A stretch of DNA of 64,000 nt from Rhodobacteraceae bacterium D3-12 (lineage in GTDB: Bacteria > Pseudomonadota > Alphaproteobacteria > Rhodobacterales > Rhodobacteraceae), in the NCBI GenBank assembly GCA_025916135.1, contig CP104793.1, positions 2,480,001 to 2,544,000 of the forward strand. Direction: 5' to 3'. Each line of letters opens with the position of its first letter. Position 1 is the stretch's first letter. Shown in pieces: positions 36,598 to 46,684 of this stretch. Below the pieces are notes generated by a model that saw nothing but the letters and a program-made list of their open reading frames with translations, did not search any database and was not told the origin of the DNA. Position numbers and translations under genes: made by a program.

Positions 36598-36677
36598 ATC
36601 GCGGTCCCTTCTTTTGCACGACGCCTACGAGTCGCGCCTGTCGGCGTCACGCCTCACACCGACATTTGGTGACGGTT

Positions 36678-37726
36678 TCAGACCTGCGGCACAAGCAACG
36701 ATGCATCGCCATAAGAGAAAAAGCGATACTCGCTTGCAACCGCATGCGCATAAATCCGCGCGATCCGTTCCTGCCCCATAAGGGCCGATACCAGCATAAG
36801 CAACGTCGATTTCGGCAGGTGGAAATTTGTCATCAACGCATCCGCCACGCGGAACGTGAAGCCGGGGTAGATGAAGATATCCGTCTCGCCCTGCCATGGC
36901 GCAATCTCCCCCGCGCCGGCGGTTTCGATCAGCCTGAGCGCAGTGGTGCCGACCGGAATGATCCGCCCCCCGCAGCCTTCGTCGCCGCGATGTCGGCGGC
37001 GGCCTTTTCGCTGACTTCGCCCCATTCCGCGTGCATCTTGTGGGTCGTCACGTCATCCACCTTTACTGGCAAAAACGTCCCCGCCCCGACATGCAGCGTC
37101 ACATGGCTAAAGCTGACCCCCTTGGCCTTCAGCGCCCCAAGCACGTCCGCATCAAAATGCAGGCTCGCGGTTGGGGCCGCCACCGCGCCGGGCCGCTTGG
37201 CCCAAACGGTCTGGTAATCCTCGCGGTCCTGTGCGTCCGCCTTGCGCAGCGCCTCGATATAAGGCGGCAGCGGCATCGCGCCCGCTTCGTCCAACGCCTT
37301 GTCAAAGGCATCACCCTCAAGGTTGAAGGACAAAACCGCCTGCCCCTCCGCCTTCGCCTCGCACGTCGCTTTCAGACCCGCGCCGAACACGATCACCTCG
37401 CCCTCGCGGATCTTGCGCAACGGCTTCAACAGCGCCGCCCAAGTGCCATCAGCGCGCGGCTCAATCAGGGTCACTTCCATCCGCGAGCGGGTCTCGCCCA
37501 CGTCGCTCTGGCGCAACCGCTCGCCGCTCAGCCGCGCGGGGATCACCTTGGTATCGTTCAGCACAAGCCGGTCCCCGGGCCTAAGCCAATCCGCAAGGTC
37601 ACGCACAACGGCATCGGTGATCTGATCCCCTTCTGCCACCAAAAGCCGCGCCGAACTACGCGGTGATGCAGGGCGGGTCGCGATCAGCCCCTCGGGCAAA
37701 TCGAAATCAAAATCACTCAGCTTCAT
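36678..37726 (-). pseudogene. queA: tRNA preQ1(34) S-adenosylmethionine ribosyltransferase-isomerase, frameshifted
   Basis: The enzyme transfers ribosyl from SAM to preQ1 in tRNA during queuosine synthesis. The first 250 residues are intact ([58 protein letters not shown]) and reading then fails at a run of six C bases (36966-36971; G on the coding strand). The C-terminal part continues in another frame ([36 protein letters not shown]). One extra G in that run, or two fewer, would rejoin the frames. Both halves look under normal selection, so a sequencing or assembly error is as likely as a real mutation. Confidence 0.88.
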
Positions 37727-37748
37727 GTCAGGGTGCTTTTCTATTGAG

Positions 37749-40700
37749 TCAGCTTCGGGGGTGGGCGGCGAAAATCTCGCGAAACATGCCCGGCGTCAAC
37801 AGCGAGAGCGGGTTGACCTGCACCTTTGGCTTGGCCGATGTCCCTTTCAGCCGATAGGTAAAGCCCACCAGCCCCTCGCCCTTGCGCGTCAGGACCGAGC
37901 CGACACCGTTGATCAGGTAGAACGGCGACACCGTGCCTTGCATGTTCATCGCGCCGCTATCCAGCGTGTAATATCCATCCATCGAAATCCCCATCGACGT
38001 GCCGATCGCGCTCGACTTGGTGATAATCGCCTGCGTTGGCGTCAGGCGAAAGCGTGCCTCGACCTCGGAAAACAAAATGCCCCGCCCGCTGAGCTGCTCT
38101 AGCAATCCAATCACGCTGATCGCATTGAGAAGCGCGGCCATCGCAGGCGCATTGCGCAGCCACACGCTCTTGACGGTCATCTGCCCGTCATAGCTGCCCG
38201 GTCCACCGCCCGGCACAAGCGTCAGGTCCAGCGCGCCGCCCCGCGCACTGGGGAACAGCCCGGCAGATTGGAACACCCCACCGGCATTGTCCGACTGAAT
38301 ACGAAACGCGCTTCTTCCGTTACGCGGCAGAACCCGGCCCGTTACCGACGCCCCGCCGTTTACCTTGCCGACAAAGCTGCCATCCATACCGCGCGCCGTG
38401 CTGAAATCTCCGCGAAAGCCGGTAAGCGCAATTCCTTCGCTGATCTTCAACCGGTCCAGCGTCACTTTGAGCGGGCCACCGCCCTTGCTTGCGCTCGACC
38501 CGGTGCCACTGCCCACCTCCGTCTGGCTCAAATCAACCGTGCCCCCCGACACCCGCACCTCGGGAGAGCGCCCCGCACCACGCCCGATCAACGTCACTGG
38601 CGCATCCAGCCAACTCCCCGCCCGCAGGCGCGCGAACCGCGCCTCGCGAAAACTTCCGTCGGAATTGAGCGACAAGCTCCCCGACGTCCGCAACCCCGGC
38701 GCGGTCAACGCGATCTTGTTCACCTCGACCGGCGCCCCCAGCCGCCCGGCCACCTCAAGCGTGCCGCGCGTGGCCTTGCCCATCGCCCAGTCAATCTGCG
38801 GTATCCTGAGCGCAAGCCCCGACAACCGCGAGCTTAGCGCGAAAACCGGCTTCTCGCCGCGTTGCATGTCGATGGTAATGCGCCCCGTGCTGGCGCCGGA
38901 AACGCTGCCCGATGGCAGGCCAATGTTGAACTCATCAACAAAGCGTTGGGACAGCTCGATCGTGCCTTCCAACCGGCTCTTGCCCGGCGCAGCACTCCCC
39001 GCCTTCGGCTTGCCCAGAGGCGCGGTGAAAACCCCCTCCACCGGCACTTGCCCGACCCGCGCCTTGCCGGAAATCTTAAGCTCCTTGCCGTTTGCCGTTG
39101 CTTTCAAAACTGGCGCCGCCGTGACCCGTCCGGGGATCAGGGTTTCGCTGCGCACGTTCTTGAGGTCGGCAACCACGTCATAGGTCACGTCCTCGACCGG
39201 TACTTTTTTCTTTAGGGAAAAACCGATTTTCCCGCGCACCTCTGCCCGCCCATCCGCGACCGTGACGCTCTGACCGGATTTCGTGATAAACTGAAACGGC
39301 TCCCGGTCCAGCATCGAAAGAACCGCCGTGATGGTGCTGCGCGTGTTCACCAGCACTTCGGCTGGCCCCTGTTTGACTGTCACATCAGGAATCTGAAACA
39401 CCGTGCCCGTAATATCAAGCGCGCCGCCTTTTTCGGGCGTCACCAAACCGCCTTCCGCGCTCACCGTGAACATATTGCGAAACAACGTCGCGTGGCCGCG
39501 TGCGCCGCGGACCGGCGGCATGGTCTTCATGAACAGGGTGTCCAACGCTTCGAACTCAAACCCCAGTTGCGTGATCGGCTTTTGCTCCGGCTCCCATTTC
39601 AGGCCAAGCTGAATGTTGCGGATCAGCCCGCCCAACACATTGCGCTCGATCCAGTCGCGCGTATTGGTGCTCAACTCCGCGGGCCACAATTCCAAAAGCC
39701 GATCCGGGCTAAGCTGGTCCATCTTCGCGGCAAGACTGACATCCCATCCCTTGGCCCCCGCCCGCAAATCGCCGCTCACCACCAGCTTGCCATCACTATC
39801 GCGCAACGTCAGTTGCCCAATAGAAAGCTGGAACGGATCAAGATTGAGCCTTGCGTCCATCAGGACGTTCGAAAATGTCACCGGCTCGTCGTAATACGCC
39901 ATCGGATTGGCCTGAATATCTCTCAGCCGCATTTGGCTGACGAATTCAGTGGGCAGACCATTCTTGATTTTACCAAGCACCACCTTGCCCTCGGCCCGCG
40001 CCGACCCCCACGCGGTATCAACCGACATTTCGTTAAACTGCATCGCCTGACTGTCAGGCGCATAGGTGAAATAGCTTCTAGCCGAGCGGAACGGCACCGG
40101 CTTGGTCTGATCCGTGGGCTGCATCACCCCTTCGCCGATATGCAACGTGGCATACAATGGCCCAAGCGCCCCCGCATCATCCGTCGACGCACGCAGCGCA
40201 CCCGCGATCGGCGCGCGCAAGACATTCAGCCAGACAAGAGCCGCAGATTGCGCCGCAATGTCTGCCGCGCGCAAATCCGAGAAATTCATGCCAAAGGTGG
40301 CCGCCGCAGACCCAATCCGGCTCTGATAGCTCATTTCAATCGCCGCCGCCGATGCTCCGCCGCTCAGAACCGCAAAATCTCCGCGCAGCGTCAGAATAGC
40401 CCTCAATGCGCGTCAAACTGATCCGCCCGCCATCCACGGTCCAGGCCCGCCCGGCGCGCGCGTCTTCGTAACGAATGGTTAAACCATCTGCGGTAAAACT
40501 TGTCAGGTCGGCAAAGGCTGGGCTTATCAACGCACGGTCAACTTGTTCGATCAATTGCACGAAACTCGCCGCCTGCGACGCGGCGGGCGTCGCCTGATCA
40601 AAGCTCAGGCGCACGCGGCCGGATTCGTCACGCCGCAAAACCAGCTGCGCCCCGGTCAGCCAGATCTGCGCTGGCTGCACCTGTCCCTTAATCAGCGGTG

Positions 40701-41091
40701 AAAGCGCCAGCGTGCTTTCCACATCGGACAGGCGCACAACATGCTCGCCCGCAGCGCCCAGCACCTCAACATCGTCCAGCTTGACGCGCGGCAACCACAT
40801 GTCCTCAACAATCAGGCTCACACCGCCCAGCCGAACCTGCGCCATCTGAAACTGGTTGTTGATCTGCGTCTCGATCCTGCTCTTAAGCCATTCCGGCGCC
40901 ACCAACGGGCGCCCAATCATCAAAAACGCCGCAAGCCCAACCAACACCACCAGCACAAGCATAGAGAATAGCGCTGCCAACCCCAGCTTGCGCCGAAGCG
41001 GCCTCTTCTTGCCCTTGCCCGGCTTTGCCTCCGCGTCTTCGCTCGGCAATGCAGGGTCTTCGGCAGGCATATCGGTAGGTGTGTCGCTCAT
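37749..41091 (-). pseudogene. AsmA-like/DUF3971 envelope protein, frameshifted
   Basis: The two parts together encode about 1110 residues. The N-terminal part (41091 leftward) has an acidic leader, a basic RPLRRKLGLA and one membrane helix (LFSMLVLVVLVGLAAFLMIG), then beta-rich sequence. The reading frame breaks near 40395 within the segment RISLTRIEGY, and continues in a second frame as LTLRGDFAVLSGG through to a C-terminal AsmA-like domain ([48 protein letters not shown]). One surplus base would explain it. Such long repeating beta-groove proteins are thought to move lipids between membranes. Both parts are otherwise clean. Confidence 0.82.
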
Positions 41092-41224
41092 TCAGGCCTT
41101 TGTTGCGCAGGATTGATCCCGTCTAGGTGACGCGTATAACTCCCCTACTATTCTCGCTGCTTACGCCCTAATATGAAACCAGAATTTCCGTGAACACCCT
41201 CCGCCAACCCCCAAGGAGCTGCCC

Positions 41225-41686
41225 GTGCCCGACCTTCCCTATGCCGCCCCGGATTTCACCCTGCCATTTGACAAGGGCGACACCGTCACCCTCTCGGCGG
41301 TAAAGCCCGCGCCGGTTGTCTTGTTTTTCTACCCGCGCGACAACACCTCCGGCTGCACCAAAGAAGCCATCGCCTTTTCCTTGCTCAAACCCGATTTTGA
41401 TGCGCTCGGTGTCAAGGTGTACGGCCTCTCGAAAGACAGCATCGCCAGTCATGAGAAATTCGCGAGCAAGCAAGAGTTGACGATTGACCTGCTCTCGGAT
41501 GAACACGGCTCCGCCTGCGAAGATTTTGGCGTCTGGCAAGAGAAAAAGATGTATGGAAAAACCTTCATGGGCATCGTGCGCTCGACGTTCCTGATTGACG
41601 CTTCTGGTCAGGTCGTACGCGAATGGCGCAAGGTAAAAGTCGACGGTCACGCCGAAGAGGTGCTGACTGCCGCCAAGGCGCTCTGA
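41225..41686 (+). CDS. bcp: Thioredoxin-dependent peroxiredoxin (Bcp/PrxQ)
   Basis: A 153-residue peroxiredoxin starting at a GTG with AAGGAGCTGCCC upstream. The peroxidatic Cys lies in FFYPRDNTSGCTKEAIAFSL; a second Cys in GSACEDFGVWQEK may serve as partner. The C-terminal GIVRSTFLIDASGQVVREWR is typical. It reduces hydroperoxides using thioredoxin. Its stop abuts the ATG of the DUF455 gene, indicating coupled translation, so the neighbouring ferritin-like protein may also relate to oxidative stress. Confidence 0.94.
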   Translation: MPDLPYAAPDFTLPFDKGDTVTLSAVKPAPVVLFFYPRDNTSGCTKEAIAFSLLKPDFDALGVKVYGLSKDSIASHEKFASKQELTIDLLSDEHGSACEDFGVWQEKKMYGKTFMGIVRSTFLIDASGQVVREWRKVKVDGHAEEVLTAAKAL

Positions 41687-42499
41687 ATGACGCTGAGCCT
41701 TGCAAATATGGCCGAAGAGGTGCTGCGCTGTCCGGATGGTCGCGCCAAAACGGCGCTGTCTCACGCGCACGCCGCTCGCTGGCGCGCGGCGCGCGCCGCC
41801 GGTGAACCGCTTGAAATCGGCAAGGCCATGCCGCCGCTCCACCCCGCGCGCCCGCCCCAACCCGAACTCCTCGATCCCCGCGACGTGCCGCGCCGACGCC
41901 CCGGAAGCCCGCAGGGCCGCATCGCTCTTTTGCATGCCGTGGCACATATCGAGCTTAACGCCGTTGACTTACACTGGGACATTATCGCCCGGTTTAGCGA
42001 CATTGACATGCCGCTTGGCTATTACGACGACTGGGTCAAGGCCGCAGACGAAGAATCTAAACATTTCAACCTGATGTGCGACTGCCTTGAAGCGTTGGGA
42101 AGCCACTATGGCGCCCTGCCTGCGCATGCAGGCATGTGGCGCGCCGCAGAAGATACAGTGGATGACATCATGGGCCGTCTGGCCGTTGTGCCAATGGTGC
42201 TCGAGGCCCGAGGCCTTGATGTGACCCCCGGCATGATCAAGATTTTCCGCAACGCCAAAGAGACCCAGGCCGTTGACGCGCTTGAAACGATCTATGCCGA
42301 AGAGGTTAGCCATGTGGCCTATGGCTCCAAGTGGTTCCACTTCCTTTGCGGCCGCCATAACATTGACCCTACGGGGGAGTTTCACCGCCTCGTGCGCAAT
42401 TATTTCCACGGCGCACTCAAGCCCCCCTTCAACGAAGAAAAGCGCGCCGAGGCCGGCATCCCCCCTGATTTCTATTGGCCCCTGACAGAGCAAGACTGA
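41687..42499 (+). CDS. DUF455 ferritin-like protein
   Basis: A 270-residue protein whose ATG follows the bcp stop codon with no gap. The family has an all-helical ferritin-like core with Glu/His metal ligands: LLHAVAHIELNAVDLHWDII, DDWVKAADEESKHFNLMCDC and VDALETIYAEEVSHVAYGSK give the expected E, ExxH and E/ExxH set. A di-iron or manganese centre is likely. No reaction is established. Direct coupling with bcp suggests a role linked to peroxide or metal stress. Confidence 0.86.
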   Translation: MTLSLANMAEEVLRCPDGRAKTALSHAHAARWRAARAAGEPLEIGKAMPPLHPARPPQPELLDPRDVPRRRPGSPQGRIALLHAVAHIELNAVDLHWDIIARFSDIDMPLGYYDDWVKAADEESKHFNLMCDCLEALGSHYGALPAHAGMWRAAEDTVDDIMGRLAVVPMVLEARGLDVTPGMIKIFRNAKETQAVDALETIYAEEVSHVAYGSKWFHFLCGRHNIDPTGEFHRLVRNYFHGALKPPFNEEKRAEAGIPPDFYWPLTEQD

Positions 42500-42695
42500 A
42501 ACCGGCTTCACTGCGTCAGACAAGTGCCTAATATCGGCGGATTTTCGCCGGATACCGTACTGCCCCAGCGTCACAGCGAATCGTGCGGCCCAAAGACCTT
42601 GCCCTAGGGCAACCCACTCGCTAATCACTCTCTGGGCGGTTGTGGCCTCTGGGATACAGCGCTCTCTTTGGGATGGGACGAAGGGACAGGTTTCC

Positions 42696-44033
42696 GTGCG
42701 ATCACGACTGGCTATCCGCTTTCACGCAGTGCTTGAGCGCTATTTCCCCGAACGCCGCCTATTCTTGCGTTCGGATGCCGATACACGCTTCATTCGCCTG
42801 CGGCCGGGCGTTCAGCTCGTCGGCTTTCTGGGAAGTGCTGCGATTGTCTCTTGGGCGATCATTGCAACCGCGATCCTGTTGATGGATCTGATTGGTTCCG
42901 GCAACTTCCGCGAACAGGCCAAGCGCGATCAACGCACTTATGAAGCCCGCCTCAATTTCCTCGCCGGACAACGTGACAGCCGCGCAGAAGAGGCGCTCGC
43001 CGCGCAGGACCGTTTCAACTCCGCATTGGCACAAATCTCGGTGATGCAATCGGAACTCCTCGCCTCCGAAACCCGCCGCCGCGAGCTTGAAACCGGGATC
43101 GAGGTTATTCAGACCACCCTGCGCAGCGCCATGAAGGAACGGGATCAAGCCCGTGTCGCCCTTGGCGAATTGAAAACTGCGCTGGCCGAAAGTGGCTCGA
43201 ACGGCACCCTGCCCGGGTCCAACCCGGCCCTTGATGGGGCCATCGCCGCCCTACAAGGTGCCCTCTCTGAAACCGCCGCCGAGCGTGACAAAGTCATCGC
43301 CGACGCGCAAAACGCACTGCATCAAGCCGATGAAATGGCTCTGAAAATCAAGCTGATGCAGGATCAGAACGATCAGATTTTCCGCCAGCTCGAAGAGGCC
43401 ATGACGATTTCGGTCAAACCTCTGGACAAGATGTTCCGGCAGGCCGGTATGAACACCGACTCGATCCTCAAGCAGGTGCGCCGCGGCTATTCCGGCCAAG
43501 GTGGGCCGCTGATGCCCCTCACCTTTTCTACCAAGGGCGAAGAGCCGGGCGTCGATGCCAACCGTGCCAACCGCATCCTGAACCAGATGGACCGCCTCAA
43601 CCTGTATCGTATTGCGGCCACCAAAGCGCCTTTTGCTATTCCTGTTAAATCCAGCTTCCGTTTCACCTCGGGCTTTGGTTACCGCCGTGACCCCAAGACC
43701 GGCGGACGCCGCCTGCACAAGGGCGTGGACTTCGCCAGCAGCGTCGGCACCCCCCTCTATGCGACCGCCGATGGTGTGGTCACCCATGCGGGTTGGGGCT
43801 CGGGCTATGGCCGTCTGGTTAAGATCCAGCACGAGTTCGGAATCGAAACCCGCTACGCCCATCTGAACAAAATTCGCGTGAAAGTTGGACAAAGAGTCTC
43901 GCGCGGCCAGCGTATTGGTGATATGGGAGCCTCTGGACGTGTCACTGGCCCCCACCTGCATTACGAAGTGCGCGTTGGCGGGAAGGCCGTTAACCCCATG
44001 ATCTACATCAAGGCTGCGAACAATGTTTTCTAA
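42696..44033 (+). CDS. M23 metallopeptidase with coiled coil, LytM type
   Basis: A 445-residue protein from a GTG at 42696 (VRSRLAIRFHAVLERYFPER) with AAGGGACAGG upstream; a longer GTG start at 42642 is possible. One membrane helix (VQLVGFLGSAAIVSWAIIAT) lies near residue 40, then a coiled coil to about residue 240, then the LytM domain: GFGYRRDPKTGGRRLHKGVD with metal-binding His and Asp, and THAGWGSGYGRLVKIQHEFG, RYAHLNKIRVKVGQRVSRGQ, and the HLHYEV end. It should act on peptidoglycan in the periplasm. Its last bases overlap the bactofilin gene by eleven. Confidence 0.92.
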   Translation: MRSRLAIRFHAVLERYFPERRLFLRSDADTRFIRLRPGVQLVGFLGSAAIVSWAIIATAILLMDLIGSGNFREQAKRDQRTYEARLNFLAGQRDSRAEEALAAQDRFNSALAQISVMQSELLASETRRRELETGIEVIQTTLRSAMKERDQARVALGELKTALAESGSNGTLPGSNPALDGAIAALQGALSETAAERDKVIADAQNALHQADEMALKIKLMQDQNDQIFRQLEEAMTISVKPLDKMFRQAGMNTDSILKQVRRGYSGQGGPLMPLTFSTKGEEPGVDANRANRILNQMDRLNLYRIAATKAPFAIPVKSSFRFTSGFGYRRDPKTGGRRLHKGVDFASSVGTPLYATADGVVTHAGWGSGYGRLVKIQHEFGIETRYAHLNKIRVKVGQRVSRGQRIGDMGASGRVTGPHLHYEVRVGGKAVNPMIYIKAANNVF

Positions 44034-44520
44034 AAGCAAAATCAACGAGCCCGGCGCCAAGCCGGAGGCACCGAAACCCGCAGACGCCGCTGCCAAGCCC
44101 GCAGCGCCGCAAGCTGGGTCCGAGTTCAAATCCTCCTCGGCACCGGCCACCCCCAAGGCCAAACCGCCAGCATCCGTGCTCTCTGCCGACCTGCACATCA
44201 CCGGCAATCTTAAAACCACCGGCGATATTCAGATCGAAGGCACAGTTGAGGGCGACATTCGTGCCCACCTTCTCACCGTTGGCGATGGTGCCACCGTCAA
44301 AGGCGAAGTGATTGCGGATGACGTCGTGGTCAATGGCCGCATCGTGGGTCGTGTGCGCGGCCTCAAAGTACGCCTGACCTCGACCGCACGGGTCGAAGGC
44401 GACATCATTCACAAGACCATTGCAATCGAAAGCGGCGCGCATTTCGAAGGGTCGGTTCAGCGTCAGGACGACCCGCTGTCCAAGACCCCGGCGACCCCGG
44501 CACCTAAACCGGCAAGCTAA
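44023..44520 (+). CDS. Bactofilin
   Basis: A 165-residue cytoskeletal protein. After a Pro/Ala-rich 45-residue head, the bactofilin beta-helix spans residues about 48-145 with short repeats: LHITGNLKTTGDIQIEGTVE, GDIRAHLLTVGDGATVKGEV, VVNGRIVGRVRGLKVRLTST and ARVEGDIIHKTIAIESGAHF. The tail is Pro-rich (TPATPAPKPAS). Bactofilins polymerise without nucleotides and position cell-wall enzymes. The start codon lies within the M23 peptidase gene, so the two are translationally linked, the known bactofilin-peptidase pairing. A terminator follows. Confidence 0.94.
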   Translation: MFSKSKINEPGAKPEAPKPADAAAKPAAPQAGSEFKSSSAPATPKAKPPASVLSADLHITGNLKTTGDIQIEGTVEGDIRAHLLTVGDGATVKGEVIADDVVVNGRIVGRVRGLKVRLTSTARVEGDIIHKTIAIESGAHFEGSVQRQDDPLSKTPATPAPKPAS

Positions 44521-44547
44521 ACGCGATCTAGCTATAAGAAATAGAAC

Positions 44548-44573
44548 GGGCGCCTGATTTAAGGCGCCCTTTT
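44548..44573 (+). terminator. Intrinsic terminator after the bactofilin gene
   Basis: GGGCGCCT and AGGCGCCC form an eight-base stem with a six-base loop and a TTTT tail, 28 bases past the stop. Confidence 0.88.
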
Positions 44574-44594
44574 CATTTGCAGCTATGGCCGCTG

Positions 44595-45179
44595 CTACGC
44601 GTCCAATTCGGCGTCCCAATACAGGAAATCCATCCAGCTTTCATGCAAATGGCCCGGTGGAAACTTCCGCCCCAGATTACGCAATTCTTCGGCGGCGGGC
44701 ATCCGCGGTGTCTTGAACAGGTTCATCCCCGCCCTGCGCAGGCTTTTCGAACCTTTCTTGAGGTTGCAGGGGCTGCACGCGGCCACCACATTCTCCCAGC
44801 TCGTCACCCCGCCCGATGCGCGCGGCACCACGTGGTCAAAGGTAAGATCTCCTTTCGAACCACAATACTGACAGCGGAATTCATCCCTCAAAAAAAGATT
44901 AAAGCGCGTGAAGGCCACGCGCTTTCCCAGTTTTACATAATCTTTCAGAACAACCACCGAAGGGATCCTGATCTCGGTGCTTGGAGAGCGCACCACCTGA
45001 TCATATTCGGCGACGATATCCACCCTGTCGAGCCAGGCCGCCTTGACCGCCTCCTGCCAAGGCCAGAGGCTGAGCGGGTAATAGGAAAGCGGCCTGTAAT
45101 CCGCATTGAGAACCAAGGCCGGGTAATGCTTCAATGCCCCCGGCTGTCTGACAAAATCCGCTCTAAAATCTCCGTCCAT
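44595..45179 (-). CDS. HNH endonuclease domain protein
   Basis: A 194-residue protein from the ATG at 45179 (MDGDFRADFVRQPGALKHYP); the preceding in-frame stretch lacks coding character. The HNH motif with its zinc knuckle is RCQYCGSKGDLTFDHVVPRA, then SGGVTSWENVVAACSPCNLK. The flanking LVLNADYRPLSYYPLSLWPW and AAWLDRVDIVAEYDQVVRSP form a pattern common to a widespread single-copy bacterial HNH family of unknown role. It is not beside restriction genes. It is convergent with the bactofilin gene, sharing the terminator region. Confidence 0.88.
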   Translation of the reverse strand: MDGDFRADFVRQPGALKHYPALVLNADYRPLSYYPLSLWPWQEAVKAAWLDRVDIVAEYDQVVRSPSTEIRIPSVVVLKDYVKLGKRVAFTRFNLFLRDEFRCQYCGSKGDLTFDHVVPRASGGVTSWENVVAACSPCNLKKGSKSLRRAGMNLFKTPRMPAAEELRNLGRKFPPGHLHESWMDFLYWDAELDA

Positions 45180-45525
45180 CGTCCGTCCTGCTCTTGCAAT
45201 GCCCCGGCTTTGCCATCTGCCTTTGTGGGTCGTTGACTTGGCTCCACTATATATCGTGGCAAGCATCCGACAAGCCCCACGATATGCGCTCAGTTGATTT
45301 CGAATACTATGCGAACGCAACAAGTTGGTGACGATCAAGCTAAGGTTTCTAACCCGTTGAAACGGCTACCTGAAACCAACCGGGGCTACGCAGATCTTTC
45401 ACCGCGCCGATTGCACAAAAAATAGAACTGCTTCCGTGGCCCGAGCCTAGGCGACAAGAGAATCAACGCGCCTTATAGCGCGCAGTCCCATCAATCAGAA
45501 AGACTGCAATCAAATCCCACGCGGG

Positions 45526-46680
45526 CTATTCGCTTGCACGCTGCTTTTCGATCTCGCGCCAACGCTTCACATTTGCGTTGTGCTCTTCCAGCGTAGTGGC
45601 AAATGCATGCCCCCCGGTCCCATCGGCAACAAAAAAGATAAACTCTGTGCTGTCCGGGTTCACCGCTGCCTCAAGACTTGCACGCCCCGGATTGGCGATC
45701 GGGGTCGGCGGCAGCCCTTCGATAACATAAGTGTTATAGGGCGTCGCCTTGCGCAGCTCGCTCTGACGCAAGCCACGGCCCAAAACACCCTGACCGTTGG
45801 TGATGCCGTAGATAACAGTAGGGTCGGTTTGCAACCGCATCCCCTTGTTCAGCCGGTTAATAAAAACGCTGGCCACCTGTCGCCGTTCTTCCGGCACGCC
45901 GGTCTCTTTCTCGATGATCGAAGCCAGAACAAGCATCTCCTCCGGGCTGGACAATGGAAGCGAACTGTCGCGTCCCTCCCATGCAGCTGCCAAAAACGCG
46001 GCTTGCGCATCCTGCATTTTCTTAATTAGCGCGGCTCTGTCGTCGCCAACGCGCACTTCGTAACTGTCCGGCGCCAACATACCCTCGGGCGGGATATCGG
46101 TGATCTCACCCTTTAGAACGTCAATGCTTTTGAGCGCTTCAACGACCTGCCAACTGGTCACGCCCTCGGCCATTGCAATGCGATACCGGGTATCGTTTTG
46201 AGCGCGCACCTTGGTGAATTCTTCAGGCGCCGCTGCTTCTTCAGGGTTGAAGTTAGCCACTTCAACAAATTGGTTTGTGGCGGGGTCAAGCGTGCGCACC
46301 TGCACCGATTGCCGCGTCACCCCGATCCGATAGACGACCTCAGTGCCACAGGTGCTTGCCCCGCCCCGCGTCACGATTTCCGCAATCTCTGACATCGACG
46401 CGCCATCAGGTACAAGAAAGGACCCTGCCTTTAGCTGGCTGGTCAAATCGCTGTAGTCCATGCCCAAGCGGAAAATCATCCCAGAAGAAACAGCGCCCTC
46501 GCTTTCCAACTGGTTAGAGACACGGCTGACATTGCTCCCGCGTTCAACCCGCAGGCAGATCGGCTCTTCCAGAGGGCCCTCGGCGGTATATTCCGACTGT
46601 CCCCAAAGGATAACCCCGCCAATCAGAAAGACGATCACGATCAACATCGTAATCGCGTTCGAGGCAAAATGTCGCCACAT
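45526..46680 (-). CDS. mltG: Endolytic murein transglycosylase MltG
   Basis: A 384-residue membrane-anchored protein. A single N-terminal helix (ITMLIVIVFLIGGVILWG) precedes a LysM-like part and the YceG catalytic domain, with the catalytic Glu in ASIIEKETGVPEERRQVASV and the conserved FINRLNKGMRLQTDPTVIYG, plus TYVIEGLPPTPIANPGRASL. It cuts nascent glycan strands and so sets their length. Four bases separate it from fabF on the same strand, so it belongs to the leftward HisA-like-fabF-mltG unit. Confidence 0.96.
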   Translation of the reverse strand: MWRHFASNAITMLIVIVFLIGGVILWGQSEYTAEGPLEEPICLRVERGSNVSRVSNQLESEGAVSSGMIFRLGMDYSDLTSQLKAGSFLVPDGASMSEIAEIVTRGGASTCGTEVVYRIGVTRQSVQVRTLDPATNQFVEVANFNPEEAAAPEEFTKVRAQNDTRYRIAMAEGVTSWQVVEALKSIDVLKGEITDIPPEGMLAPDSYEVRVGDDRAALIKKMQDAQAAFLAAAWEGRDSSLPLSSPEEMLVLASIIEKETGVPEERRQVASVFINRLNKGMRLQTDPTVIYGITNGQGVLGRGLRQSELRKATPYNTYVIEGLPPTPIANPGRASLEAAVNPDSTEFIFFVADGTGGHAFATTLEEHNANVKRWREIEKQRASE

Positions 46681-46684
46681 GTGG

